Below are positions 8,834 to 17,565 of a stretch of DNA of 40,407 nucleotides, piece after piece. Position numbers and translations under genes: made by a program. Positions within the stretch are counted from its first letter, which is position 1; each line of letters opens with the position of its first letter. The stretch is from an uncultured Desulfobulbaceae bacterium (GTDB lineage: Bacteria; Desulfobacterota; Desulfobulbia; Desulfobulbales; CALZHT01), in the NCBI GenBank assembly GCA_945787445.1, contig CALZHT010000015.1, forward strand, positions 1 to 40,407, in the 5' to 3' direction. Under the pieces are notes generated by a model, which saw nothing but the letters and a program-made list of their open reading frames with translations, was not told the origin of the DNA and did not search any database.

Positions 8834-9739
8834 ATGAATAAAAAAAACTTGCCCAATTTAATTATCGCCGGGGTTACAAAAGCAGGAACAACCTCAATTT
8901 TCACCTATCTTGCTGCCCATCCTGAAATATGCCCGGCAAGCATAAAAGAGGTGTGCTACTTTCTGCCTTTACGATTTAATGAACCCATATTGCCGATTAG
9001 CAACTATCATAATTATTTCAATCATTGCAGCACCCAAAAATACCTGATGGAAGCATCACCAGCTTATTTTTTTGGTGGCAAAAAAATTTCTCACACTATA
9101 AAAAAAGAAATAAAATCACCCAAAATAATCATTGTGCTGCGCAACCCGGCAGACCGACTCTTTTCCTTTTTTAAATTTCATAAAAATATGCTTTCGCTAG
9201 ATAAAAATCTTTCATTCAGCGACTATTTACAAATCTGCCAAAACTTTGATTTCCATGATTCGCAAGATAAAGATAATTATATATATTTCAACTTGGCAGG
9301 AGGCATTTACAAGGATTACATAATTGATTGGCTTGAAGCATTTAGAGAAGACCTCAAAATTCTTTTTTTTGAAGATTTAAAGGATGACACCCGTCATTTC
9401 ATTAAGAATTTATGCGAATGGATAGATATTGATTCAGCTTTCTATGACTCTTATGACTTTCAGATTGAGAACAAAGCTCAATCCTATAAATTCAAATTTT
9501 TGCATCAAGTTTCTTTGACCATTAACCAAAAATGCGAAAAATTTTTTAGAAAACAAATTGCCTTGAAGAGACTTATTCGACGCCTTTACTACTCGCTTAA
9601 CAGTTCTTCTCGAAAAGATATTATGCAAAATAATGAGGAGCAATTTCTCCTTCAATATTACGCCCCCCATAACAAGGAGCTATATGATATTCTCAAACAA
9701 GCAGGGTATCGCCGCTTACCGGACTGGCTATTACATTAA
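8834..9739 (+). CDS. Sulfotransferase (PAPS-dependent), first of three
   Basis: A 301-residue protein of the Sulfotransfer_1 type. The 5'-phosphosulfate-binding loop is IIAGVTKAGTTSIF (residues 10-23), followed by LAAHPEICPASIKEVCYF, typical of heparan/carbohydrate sulfotransferases in which Lys16 contacts PAPS. The 3'-phosphate-binding motif is IIIVLRNPADRLFSFFKFH near residues 97-115. The C-terminal third is helical and basic. These enzymes move sulfate from PAPS to sugar hydroxyls in the cytoplasm. Lying between the polymerase and another sulfotransferase gene, it probably sulfates the EPS repeat unit. The acceptor sugar cannot be deduced. Confidence 0.88.
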   Translation: MNKKNLPNLIIAGVTKAGTTSIFTYLAAHPEICPASIKEVCYFLPLRFNEPILPISNYHNYFNHCSTQKYLMEASPAYFFGGKKISHTIKKEIKSPKIIIVLRNPADRLFSFFKFHKNMLSLDKNLSFSDYLQICQNFDFHDSQDKDNYIYFNLAGGIYKDYIIDWLEAFREDLKILFFEDLKDDTRHFIKNLCEWIDIDSAFYDSYDFQIENKAQSYKFKFLHQVSLTINQKCEKFFRKQIALKRLIRRLYYSLNSSSRKDIMQNNEEQFLLQYYAPHNKELYDILKQAGYRRLPDWLLH

Positions 9740-9769
9740 TATCATTACTCAAATCAAAAACAGATAACT

Positions 9770-10636
9770 ATGCTAGATAGCTTCCGAACAAGGCTAAGGG
9801 ATGTGATTTTTGGCAGGACCAAAATTCAAGTTGTTCAACAAGAAGTCCTCTCAAGAAAAGCACCCCCTCCGATTTTTATTATTGGGTGTTTTCGTTCAGG
9901 CACAACCTTATTGCGGTATTTCCTTGACAGTCATTGTAAGATCGCCTGCCCCCCTGAATCAAAATTTTTAGTCCATCTTGCCTCAATCTATAACACAGAA
10001 TCAACTATGGCCGCTTTTAATTCGCTAGGGTACGACCAAAATTATGTTAAGGATAGGATAAAAGAGTTTGTTGATAGTTTTTTCCTAGGGTATATGACTG
10101 CTCATCAAAAAAAGAGATGGGCTGACAAAACACCTGATTATGTTCGAATTTTAGAGTTTATCGAATGGCTCTATGGTCCAAACTGCCAATATATAATTAT
10201 TTACAGGAATGGCCTGGATGTTGCCAACTCAATGAACTCAACCTATATTGAAGCAATAGAAGGTGACAATAAAAATATATATAAGGCTTTTGAGTACTGG
10301 TATCATGACACAACAATCATACATAACTGGGAAAAACGTTATCCTGACCGGTGCTTCTCATTACATTATGAAAAATTATGTTTACATACTGAAAGTATGC
10401 TTAAGCAACTATTTTCTTTTCTCAATGAAGAATGGGACGAAAACGTTTTACAGTGGCATAAAATCAGCCATGAACGGGGGCAAGAAGATATAAAAGCTAG
10501 AAGGCAGCGTAAAATCCATCTTAGTCATGGATCATTTAAGCAATGGGATGCGACGATGCAGAATGATCTGAAATCCAAAAGTGAACAATTACATAGTCTA
10601 ATTGGATACGACCCAAAAACACTAATGCCAAAATGA
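9770..10636 (+). CDS. Sulfotransferase family protein, second of three
   Basis: A 288-residue protein of the Sulfotransfer_3-like group. The PAPS loop FIIGCFRSGTTLLRYFLDSH lies at residues 36-55, with Arg replacing the usual Lys of the first enzyme (RSGTT form). The 3'-phosphate motif YIIIYRNGLDVANSMN lies near 142-157. The middle contains the KRWADKTPDYVR stretch common in this group and the end has WHKISHERGQED. It differs from the 8834 gene throughout, so the two are separate lineages rather than a recent duplication. It begins 30 bp after the previous gene and is likely in the same transcript. An internal frame at 10,263-10,493 is a shadow. Confidence 0.87.
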   Translation: MLDSFRTRLRDVIFGRTKIQVVQQEVLSRKAPPPIFIIGCFRSGTTLLRYFLDSHCKIACPPESKFLVHLASIYNTESTMAAFNSLGYDQNYVKDRIKEFVDSFFLGYMTAHQKKRWADKTPDYVRILEFIEWLYGPNCQYIIIYRNGLDVANSMNSTYIEAIEGDNKNIYKAFEYWYHDTTIIHNWEKRYPDRCFSLHYEKLCLHTESMLKQLFSFLNEEWDENVLQWHKISHERGQEDIKARRQRKIHLSHGSFKQWDATMQNDLKSKSEQLHSLIGYDPKTLMPK

Positions 10637-10669
10637 GCAGCGTAATTACAAAATAGACAGACACTTTTG

Positions 10670-12727
10670 ATGGTACTTATATTCTTTCTTTTATTTATTA
10701 GTCTCTCTAGCGCTTTCCTTGTTGAACCTATCGCAGTAATTGCAAGTGACTACTCGTGGGTTTCCATCCCTTTAAGAAGCATGAAACAAAAAGAAAAAGG
10801 ATTATCTGGAGGCGAGGGCTTTCAAATGGTGATGTCTATCGTATATTCTCCAACGAATCCAGAAATTGTTTACATAGGGACTGACACCAGCGCGGTCTGG
10901 AAATCAATAGACGGGGGACAAAACTGGCATCCCCAATTCAATGGTTTTTTAGCGAAAGGTGCGGTCTCTCTAGGGGTCGATCCAGCAAACCATGATATTG
11001 TATATGCCGCAGGCATTGTTGGTAAAAAAGAAAAAAAATCCAGTAATCACCAATATGAAGGTAGAGGAATTTATCTCACAAAAGATGGGGGTCAATCATG
11101 GGTACAAAAGAAAAAGACTGATTTTTTCAAAAAATCGTCAAAAGGAAATCTCTTTGCCTTTGATTCACGCTCCATGGGTAGTAATAAAACCACGGTGGTT
11201 TATGCCGGAACTGACAAAGATGGTCTGCTTCGCTCTCATGATACAGGAGAAACTTGGAGCAACATCGGCTTAAAAGGTTTAGAAATCACAGACATTAAAG
11301 AAAACCCACACCATAAAGGCGAGTTCCTAATTGCCACTCAAGAGGGACTTTATTCATTATTGAACAACCAGATTTACAAAAAAAATACTAACTTGCCGGC
11401 AACGCCGAGCACCATTTCTTTTTGCCAGAATATTCCCCAAACAATATATGCCGCACTAGGGAAATGGGGCATTTACAAATCCATTGATAATGGCTCGACC
11501 TTTTCAGCATCTCATCATGGCCTGCCCAAGAAAGAGTTTAATGATGTATGCGTAAGCCCTGTTAATTGCAATATCGTTTATACTCGTGGCCATAATGCGT
11601 CTTTGGGCCCTTTCTACAGCCATAACGGAGGTAAAAAGTGGAATTACCCAAAGGATACAGACTATGGCGATCTTATTGAAAATGAAGGATTTTGGTTTTC
11701 AAGCCCATTCGCAGCCCATCCTGTTCTTGAAAAAGAAGCTCTCCATGTATCTAATGGCCGGGCAAAGATTCTAAAAACGACCGATGGCGGAGTCAATTGG
11801 TCATATTCAGGTTCTGGGTACACCGGAGGACGAATGATAGATATAGCTTTTATTTCCAACAAATCCATGATTTTCAGTTTGACAGACCATGGTCTATGGT
11901 TAACAGAAGATGCTGGTGCAACTTTCAAAGAGTTAAAAGTCAATAAAAGATTTGGACGAAAGTCATCCTCAGCAGTCAGTGTATCCGGTAACACTATAAT
12001 CACTTCCCTAGGACGTTGGGAAAAACAAGCGATACAAGCCAGTTTTGACAGGGGAGAGACCTGGAAGTCTTTTAATAAGTTAACCGGCGCTAAATGTTTT
12101 ATTAAGTTTCACCCTCAGCAAAAAGAAACTATCTATGGCGGGAAATATAAGAGTATTGACGGGGGATATTCGTGGACTGATCTTGAATATGAAGTCCTAG
12201 GTATGTTTCCCCTAAATGGCGATATATTATATGCTGCAACGGCTGAATCCAATAAATTCAGTATTATTATGAAATCTACAGATGGGGGAGCATCATGGAT
12301 TCAGTTCGGGGATAAATTGCCTATCCCTCGTAAAGCTATTAATGATCTGGCAATAGATCCTGCTGATCCGAATCGAATTTATTTAGCTACAAATAAAGGA
12401 TTGTGGTTTCTTGACAGCAAACTTAAATGGAATGCTAGGAACGAAAAACACGGCATTGAAAAAGATGCCTTTAGCAAGGATTTTATTGTGTGCGTAGAAG
12501 TTGATCCCAACAATCCGGACATTGTTTATCTTGGCAAAAGTTCTCCCGGCAGCGGCAGATCGAACGGAGTGTTCCGTTCAACAGATAAAGGTAAGACATG
12601 GATCAATTTCAATCAAAACCTTTCTCCCGGAATAACTGTATGGACAATAGAAATTAGTCCATTTAACAGCTCCGTATTCTTAGGTACGTCTCTCGGTACT
12701 TTTACACTTAGGCGGGATAATTATTAA
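10670..12727 (+). CDS. Secreted Asp-box (BNR) beta-propeller protein, sialidase-like fold
   Basis: A 685-residue protein with an N-terminal signal segment (hydrophobic residues 2-25). It carries at least eleven Asp-box repeats of the SxDxGxxW/F type, among them SIDGGQNW, TKDGGQSW, SHDTGETW, SIDNGSTF, SHNGGKKW, TTDGGVNW, TEDAGATF, SFDRGETW, SIDGGYSW, STDGGASW and STDKGKTW. Preceding strands have the DPxNPDIVY pattern. This is the layout of VPS10/sortilin-like and oligoxyloglucan-hydrolase-like propellers. No catalytic Asp/Arg-triad of true sialidases can be assigned. Placed between sulfotransferase genes, it may bind or process the EPS outside the inner membrane. The ATG at 10,670 is preferred to the adjacent TTG. 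Confidence 0.82.
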   Translation: MVLIFFLLFISLSSAFLVEPIAVIASDYSWVSIPLRSMKQKEKGLSGGEGFQMVMSIVYSPTNPEIVYIGTDTSAVWKSIDGGQNWHPQFNGFLAKGAVSLGVDPANHDIVYAAGIVGKKEKKSSNHQYEGRGIYLTKDGGQSWVQKKKTDFFKKSSKGNLFAFDSRSMGSNKTTVVYAGTDKDGLLRSHDTGETWSNIGLKGLEITDIKENPHHKGEFLIATQEGLYSLLNNQIYKKNTNLPATPSTISFCQNIPQTIYAALGKWGIYKSIDNGSTFSASHHGLPKKEFNDVCVSPVNCNIVYTRGHNASLGPFYSHNGGKKWNYPKDTDYGDLIENEGFWFSSPFAAHPVLEKEALHVSNGRAKILKTTDGGVNWSYSGSGYTGGRMIDIAFISNKSMIFSLTDHGLWLTEDAGATFKELKVNKRFGRKSSSAVSVSGNTIITSLGRWEKQAIQASFDRGETWKSFNKLTGAKCFIKFHPQQKETIYGGKYKSIDGGYSWTDLEYEVLGMFPLNGDILYAATAESNKFSIIMKSTDGGASWIQFGDKLPIPRKAINDLAIDPADPNRIYLATNKGLWFLDSKLKWNARNEKHGIEKDAFSKDFIVCVEVDPNNPDIVYLGKSSPGSGRSNGVFRSTDKGKTWINFNQNLSPGITVWTIEISPFNSSVFLGTSLGTFTLRRDNY

Positions 12728-12748
12728 GGAAATTAATTACTTTACAAT

Positions 12749-13765
12749 ATGGCAAGTAATAATCTGGAACCAATTTATATTGTTGGAAACAGCCGGAGTG
12801 GCACAACCATGATGGCAACAATATTAGCAAAAAATCCTCTGGTATATACATTTAAGGAGATCCACTTTTTTGAGAGGATTCTACACCCTTCCATTGACAA
12901 ACAACCGTTAAGCCGTAACCAAGCAGAAAATCTTGGTGCCCTATTACTAGGAATTGAATTTGAGGGCCATTTTTTTTTAAAAAAACCTGAAAAGTATCTT
13001 GAAGAATCTCGTAAAATGTTAACTAGTTGTAATAATAAGTCTCTAAGCCATACAGAAATCTACAAGATATTTCTTTCATATGTATCAACAAAAAACAGTA
13101 AAAAACGTCCTTGCAAACAAACACCGCAGAATATTTTTTATATTAAAGATATATTAAAAATAATTCCTCGTGCAAAATTTATTCATATTGTAAGAGATCC
13201 CCGGGCTGTTCTACTTTCTCAAAAATATAAGTGGAAGCGAAGGTACAGAGGAGGAAGTACACCTTTTTGGGAGTCGTGCCGGACATGGTCGAATTACCAC
13301 CCTCTTGTCATCAGCAAGCTCTGGAAAAGTTCCGTTGGAGCCGGATATAATTTTTTAGACCATCCACATGTCTTCACGATCCGTTTTGAGGACCTTGTTA
13401 TTAGCCCTCAAAATCAGCTTCGAAAATTATGTAATTTCCTAGGATTAGAGTACAGTCATCAAATGTTAGATATACCACACAGAGGATCATCAAATGCTGA
13501 AGATAACCACAATAAGAGGGGAATAAATCCCAGCATAGCAGAAAAGTGGAAAAAGGGATTATCTGCAACAGAAATATACTGGTGTCAGGCTATCAACAAG
13601 AACCTCATGAACAAGTTTGATTATAGCATTTTGCCAATACAGATTAATTATTTTTCAATAGCGTGGTCTTGCTTATTGCTACCATGCAAATTACTATTGG
13701 CAATAATCTTCAATTATAAGAGGTTCAAAAGCATCTTTCATGTAATAAAAAGGCGCATCTTGTAA
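12749..13765 (+). CDS. Sulfotransferase family protein, third of three
   Basis: A 338-residue protein with PAPS loop YIVGNSRSGTTMMATILAKNP at residues 10-30 and 3'-phosphate motif FIHIVRDPRAVLLSQKYKWK near residues 143-162. The stretch RFEDLVISPQNQLRKLCNFL matches the family's downstream helix. Unusually, the C-terminus (about residues 295-325) has a hydrophobic segment flanked by basic residues, ending in KRRIL, so it may be membrane associated. It begins 21 bp after the Asp-box gene and closes the AT-rich block. With the genes at 8834 and 9770 it argues for several sulfation positions or several acceptor sugars on the EPS. Confidence 0.86.
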   Translation: MASNNLEPIYIVGNSRSGTTMMATILAKNPLVYTFKEIHFFERILHPSIDKQPLSRNQAENLGALLLGIEFEGHFFLKKPEKYLEESRKMLTSCNNKSLSHTEIYKIFLSYVSTKNSKKRPCKQTPQNIFYIKDILKIIPRAKFIHIVRDPRAVLLSQKYKWKRRYRGGSTPFWESCRTWSNYHPLVISKLWKSSVGAGYNFLDHPHVFTIRFEDLVISPQNQLRKLCNFLGLEYSHQMLDIPHRGSSNAEDNHNKRGINPSIAEKWKKGLSATEIYWCQAINKNLMNKFDYSILPIQINYFSIAWSCLLLPCKLLLAIIFNYKRFKSIFHVIKRRIL

Positions 13766-13885
13766 AAAAAGCACCTCAAAACACTAATATTTCCAGCAAT
13801 ACAATGTGGCAGAAAGCTCGTCTTTTAATTTAATTCAACGCAATGACATAAAGTCTCACTTTCAATTTAACGTTCAAATTTTCTT

Positions 13886-15085
13886 GTGAAACTCCTACTT
13901 GTAAATAAATTTTTCCATTTAAACGGTGGCTCAGAGAAGGTATTTTTTCAGGAGCGTACCTTTTTGAAGGGAAAGGGTGTAGAGATCGTTGATTTTTCAA
14001 TGCAGGACGACAGAAATTTTCCATCTCCCTACTCCGAGTATTTCGTTCCCAACATTAGCTATAACAATGACAGAAGTGCCCAAACTAGGTTTCAGCATGC
14101 AATATCCTTTGCACATTCGTCGATTGCGGTAGAACGTCTTGAAAAACTTCTCCAGCAGGAGCAGCCGTCGATCGCTCATCTCCACAACATCTACCATCAA
14201 CTCACTCCCTCAATCATCCCGGTATTGAAACGGCACGGGATTAAGGTTGCCCTGACCCTGCATGATTACAAGCTCGTGTGTCCCAGCTATCTTGCCCTGA
14301 ATGGCGAGGAGATCTGCACAGCGTGTAATGGCCGTTTTTTCTGGAAGCCGTTAACCACCAACTGCCAGGGAAGTCGCATTAAAGGACTGCTTCTGGCAGT
14401 GGAGGCTTTTTTTCACAAATGGCGGAAGAGTTACGAGGCGGTAGATCTTTTTATCTCACCCAGCCGGTTTCTTGCCGATCTGACCTCTTACCGCATCCCG
14501 CAGAATAAGATCCGTATTTTGCATAACGGTATTGATGTTGCCGAATACCTGCCAAATCTTAATGACCAAGGATATGGTCTTTATTTCGGCAGAATTTCAA
14601 GAGAAAAAGGCATTGAAACTCTTCTGAAGGCTCATGCAGCCATGGCGACATCGGTGCCGCTCAAGGTGGTGGGCACTGGTCCCCTGCTGGAAGAATTGCA
14701 TAGCAAGTATACTGGAGCGGAGTTCCTTGGCTACAAATCCAGTGATGAGTTGAACTGCATTATTAAAAACGCTGCATTTGTGGTTGTTCCCTCGAAGTGG
14801 TATGAAAATTGCGCAATGGCCATATTAGAGGCCATGGTCTTTGGCAAGCCGGTTATCGGCAGCCGGATTGGCGGGATACCCGAACAGATCCAGGACAATA
14901 AAACAGGCTTTCTTTTTGAGATGGGGAATAGCGAGGAGTTGGCTGAGAAAATGAAAATCCTGGCCTGCGATCCAGAGATGCGCACTCGAATGGGTCATGC
15001 TGCAAGAAAGAAACTTGAAAAAGAATATTCCCTTGCCTCGCACTGCAAGGGTTTAATGGATATCTGCAATGAACTTCTTCAATAA
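13886..15085 (+). CDS. Glycosyltransferase family 4 (GT-B fold), paralogue of the 19,583 gene
   Basis: A 399-residue GT4 enzyme. The N-terminal half begins KLLLVNKFFHLNGGSEKVFF (the glycine-rich acceptor-side loop), with HLHNIYHQLTPSIIPVL near 93-109 and LTLHDYKLVCPSY. The C-terminal donor domain has GRISREKGIETLLKAH, and the EX7E signature ENCAMAILE followed by AMVFGKPVIGSRIGGIPE, which binds the nucleotide-sugar. The start codon is GTG at 13,886, aligning exactly with the ATG of the equal-length paralogue. It is the first gene of a compact operon (14 bp, then 6 bp gaps) with the radical SAM gene and another GT4. Base composition is clearly richer in G+C than the sulfotransferase block just upstream. 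Confidence 0.9.
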   Translation: MKLLLVNKFFHLNGGSEKVFFQERTFLKGKGVEIVDFSMQDDRNFPSPYSEYFVPNISYNNDRSAQTRFQHAISFAHSSIAVERLEKLLQQEQPSIAHLHNIYHQLTPSIIPVLKRHGIKVALTLHDYKLVCPSYLALNGEEICTACNGRFFWKPLTTNCQGSRIKGLLLAVEAFFHKWRKSYEAVDLFISPSRFLADLTSYRIPQNKIRILHNGIDVAEYLPNLNDQGYGLYFGRISREKGIETLLKAHAAMATSVPLKVVGTGPLLEELHSKYTGAEFLGYKSSDELNCIIKNAAFVVVPSKWYENCAMAILEAMVFGKPVIGSRIGGIPEQIQDNKTGFLFEMGNSEELAEKMKILACDPEMRTRMGHAARKKLEKEYSLASHCKGLMDICNELLQ

Positions 15086-15099
15086 AGGACAATTAAGAT

Positions 15100-16092
15100 A
15101 TGGAAGCCTGTCTTATAGTCACCTATCGCTGCAATGCCAAATGCTATATGTGCAATACCTGGCAGCATCCGAGTAAGAAAGAAGAGGAGTATGGCCCTGA
15201 ACTGGTCGACAAGCTGCCCGATGGCCTTGATTTCATTAATATCACCGGTGGCGAACCCTTTCTTCGCCAAGACATTGAACAGATCGTTGAAAAAGCCCTG
15301 ACAAAAACCAAACGCCTGGTAATCTCCTCCAATGGGTATTTCACTGAAAAGATAATCAAACTTTTTCAGCGGTTCGGCAACCAGCTCGGGATTCGCATTT
15401 CCATCGAAGGTTTGCCTGCTGCTAACGACGAACTGCGAGGTATAAAAAACGGCTTTGACCACGGTATCCGCACTCTGACCACTCTGCATGGCATGGGCAT
15501 CAAGGATATCGGATTCGGCATTACGGTTTCCGACCGTAATGCCAAGGATATGATCGAGCTTTACCGGCTGGCCGATGCAATGGGCCTGGAGTTCGCTACT
15601 GCCACAACTCATAACTCCTTTTATTTTCATAAGGAGGATAACCGATACCAGGATGCGGAAATGGTGGCTAAAGAATTTGAGCGTATCGCAAAGGAACTCC
15701 TTAAGTCGAACCGGCCCAAGAACTGGTTCCGGGCCTATTTCAACATGGGTCTGGCGCGAATGGTACGGGGGCAGGAGCGAGCCCTTCCCTGCGAGGTGGG
15801 CACCGATATGTTTTTTGTCGACCCCTTTGGCAATATCATGCCCTGCAATGGTTCCGACGAGCCCATGGTCATGGGCAATCTGTATCATGAATCATTTGAA
15901 TCAATATGGAACAGCCCCCAGGCTGAAATAATTCGGCAACAGGTGAGGGAATGTCCGAAGCAGTGTTGGATGATCGGCTCTGCTGCACCGGCCATGAAGA
16001 AGCGCATCACTGTGCCGCTCAAATGGGTGGCTAAAAATAAGTTAAAGGTGATGAAGGATGGCGACAGGGCCTGCCTGGACCCCATCGCGTAA
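15100..16092 (+). CDS. Radical SAM protein with C-terminal cysteine (SPASM/twitch-like) region
   Basis: A 330-residue radical SAM enzyme. The [4Fe-4S] motif CxxxCxxC is at Cys11, Cys15 and Cys18 (VTYRCNAKCYMCNTW), the SAM-binding TGGEP at residues 49-53 and a VISSNG strand at 74-79. The C-terminal part has Cys231, Cys249 (in the FVDPFGNIMPC motif), Cys285 and Cys289, consistent with a shortened SPASM or twitch domain holding one auxiliary cluster. The sequence GNLYHESFESIWNS is typical of SPASM proteins. It sits between two glycosyltransferase genes with gaps of 14 and 6 bp, so it is surely co-expressed with them. It probably modifies a sugar or lipid-linked intermediate, but substrate and reaction are unknown; no RiPP precursor-like small gene is adjacent. 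Confidence 0.88.
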   Translation: MEACLIVTYRCNAKCYMCNTWQHPSKKEEEYGPELVDKLPDGLDFINITGGEPFLRQDIEQIVEKALTKTKRLVISSNGYFTEKIIKLFQRFGNQLGIRISIEGLPAANDELRGIKNGFDHGIRTLTTLHGMGIKDIGFGITVSDRNAKDMIELYRLADAMGLEFATATTHNSFYFHKEDNRYQDAEMVAKEFERIAKELLKSNRPKNWFRAYFNMGLARMVRGQERALPCEVGTDMFFVDPFGNIMPCNGSDEPMVMGNLYHESFESIWNSPQAEIIRQQVRECPKQCWMIGSAAPAMKKRITVPLKWVAKNKLKVMKDGDRACLDPIA

Positions 16093-16098
16093 ACGGCT

Positions 16099-17217
16099 AT
16101 GAAGATTTTTGTCACTGGCACCAGGGGCATTCCTGATATACCGGGCGGGGTTGAAAAGCACTGCCAGGAGCTTTATCCCCGCATTGCCGCCCTGGGCCAC
16201 GAGGTTATTCTTGCCACGCGCACGCCCTATATCCCCGATAAGAGAGAGGATTGGGAAGGAGTGCGCTTGTCCCACATCTTTGCTCCCAAGCTCAAGAGTT
16301 TGGAGGCCATTGTCCATACATTTCTTGCTTTGCTTAAAGCTCGGTTGATCTGTCCTGATGTAGTTCATATCCATGGTGTGGGGCCAGCTCTTCTTATCCC
16401 TTTTGCCAAGATCGTGGGGCTTAAGGTGGTTTTAACCAATCACGGCCCGGATTATGATCGCCAGAAATGGGGGAAACTTGCCAAATGTGCACTTCAGTTC
16501 GGAGAAAAACTAGGTGGAAAATTTGCCTATGAGATTATTGTTATATCAAAGGTTATCGACGATATCATGAGCCGGCGATACGGCCGAAAAAGTCACCTAA
16601 TCTATAACGGCGTCACCCTTCCGGCCCCAAGCACCGATTCTGACTACCTGGAAAAACTTGGCTTAAAACCGCAAAAATATATTCTTGCTGTGGCCCGCTT
16701 TGTTCCGGAAAAAGGCTTAACCGATCTTCTTGAGGCATTTATTCAACTTACAGGAGATTTTCAGTTGGTCATCGCAGGTGACGCGGATCATGAAACCGAG
16801 TACAGCATGAAGGTAAAAAAACTTGCAGCCGGTAATAATCGGGTTGTGTTGGCCGGATACATCACGGGTGAGAAGCTCAACCAAGTATTTTCCCATGCGG
16901 CATTATTTGTTTTACCTTCGTATCATGAGGGATTACCGATTGCTCTGCTGGAAGCTCTTAGCTTTGGATTGTCGGTTCTGGTCTCTGACATACCTGCAAA
17001 TCAGGAAGTTAACCTGCCTCCGGAAAGATTTTTTCGCTGCGGAGATCTTATAGACTTACGGGATAAAATTAAGAAGCTTTTAAAGCATCCCATACGTCAG
17101 GAAGAACGGAAAGAATATTTAGAAATCCTGGCGGAAAAGTATGATTGGAGCCGGATTGCCCTTCAAACAATAGCCGTGTACCAAAAAGTTGTTACTGGCA
17201 AATCGAAATCTTATTGA
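16099..17217 (+). CDS. Glycosyltransferase family 4
   Basis: A 372-residue GT4 enzyme. The N-terminus MKIFVTGTRGIPDIPGGVEK with HCQELYPRIAALGHEV belongs to the group with DUF1972-like N-terminal domains seen in EPS clusters. VHIHGVGPALLIPFAK and LTNHGPDYDRQKWGK mark the acceptor domain. The donor domain has LAVARFVPEKGLTDLLEAF and the EX7E motif EGLPIALLE followed by ALSFGLSVLVSDIPANQE. It transfers a nucleotide-activated sugar to the growing lipid-linked repeat unit on the cytoplasmic face. The start is six bases after the radical SAM stop. It is the last gene of the GC-richer trio, followed by a repeat element. Confidence 0.9.
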   Translation: MKIFVTGTRGIPDIPGGVEKHCQELYPRIAALGHEVILATRTPYIPDKREDWEGVRLSHIFAPKLKSLEAIVHTFLALLKARLICPDVVHIHGVGPALLIPFAKIVGLKVVLTNHGPDYDRQKWGKLAKCALQFGEKLGGKFAYEIIVISKVIDDIMSRRYGRKSHLIYNGVTLPAPSTDSDYLEKLGLKPQKYILAVARFVPEKGLTDLLEAFIQLTGDFQLVIAGDADHETEYSMKVKKLAAGNNRVVLAGYITGEKLNQVFSHAALFVLPSYHEGLPIALLEALSFGLSVLVSDIPANQEVNLPPERFFRCGDLIDLRDKIKKLLKHPIRQEERKEYLEILAEKYDWSRIALQTIAVYQKVVTGKSKSY

Positions 17218-17358
17218 AGCTCCCCGCGGCACCGTTTAAGTGGGATTTCAGCTTCGCTACAACAAGCTGCAGGGAATCTCCGTATGTTAGGACTTTTTGA
17301 CTATATTACATTCACTCCTTTACCCCGCAGTCCCGATGAAGCGGGAAGGGGAATGCAC
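17217..17358. repeat. Non-coding repeat element, copy A (shared with 19,066-19,296)
   Basis: Begins AGCTCCCCGCGGC immediately after the GT4 stop codon. The best-conserved part, 17,275-17,357, contains AATCTCCG, AGGACTTTTTGACT, TATTACATTC, GCAGTCCCG and GGGGAATGCA, all found in the same order at 19,213-19,296. The 5' arm can pair with AGCTGCAGGGA (about 17,265-17,275) as an imperfect hairpin and may act as a processing or termination structure. No protein is encoded. The first bases of the window (GGACGGGGAATG) resemble the end of this element. Confidence 0.65.
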
Positions 17359-17565
17359 TTCGCTATGCATGTTCAACTAAAGTTCTATAATAAGCCAACC
17401 AACAGTTAAGGCTTTTGTGGAATTGGGAAATGTGTTATCCTTTTAACCTAGGGTAAGAGGATAACGACTCAAAGCTGCTAGTTAACAATTAAGACAGCCA
17501 TGGAAAAAATAAGCGGAAAAAATTCTCATACCGCCTCCTGATTCTCCAAGCCAAAAGCTCATTTT
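17359..17565. other. Intergenic leader of the sugar-phosphate transferase gene
   Basis: No gene. An imperfect 32-base palindrome lies at 17,434-17,465: GTTATCCT and AGGATAAC arms around CCTAGG. It has no T run and could be an operator or a small RNA hairpin upstream of the initiating transferase. This is inference only. Confidence 0.4.

Noticed and set aside
15079-15888. 269-codon minus-strand frame opposite the radical SAM gene
   Set aside because: It is the exact antisense of conserved radical SAM motifs and has no domain signature of its own.
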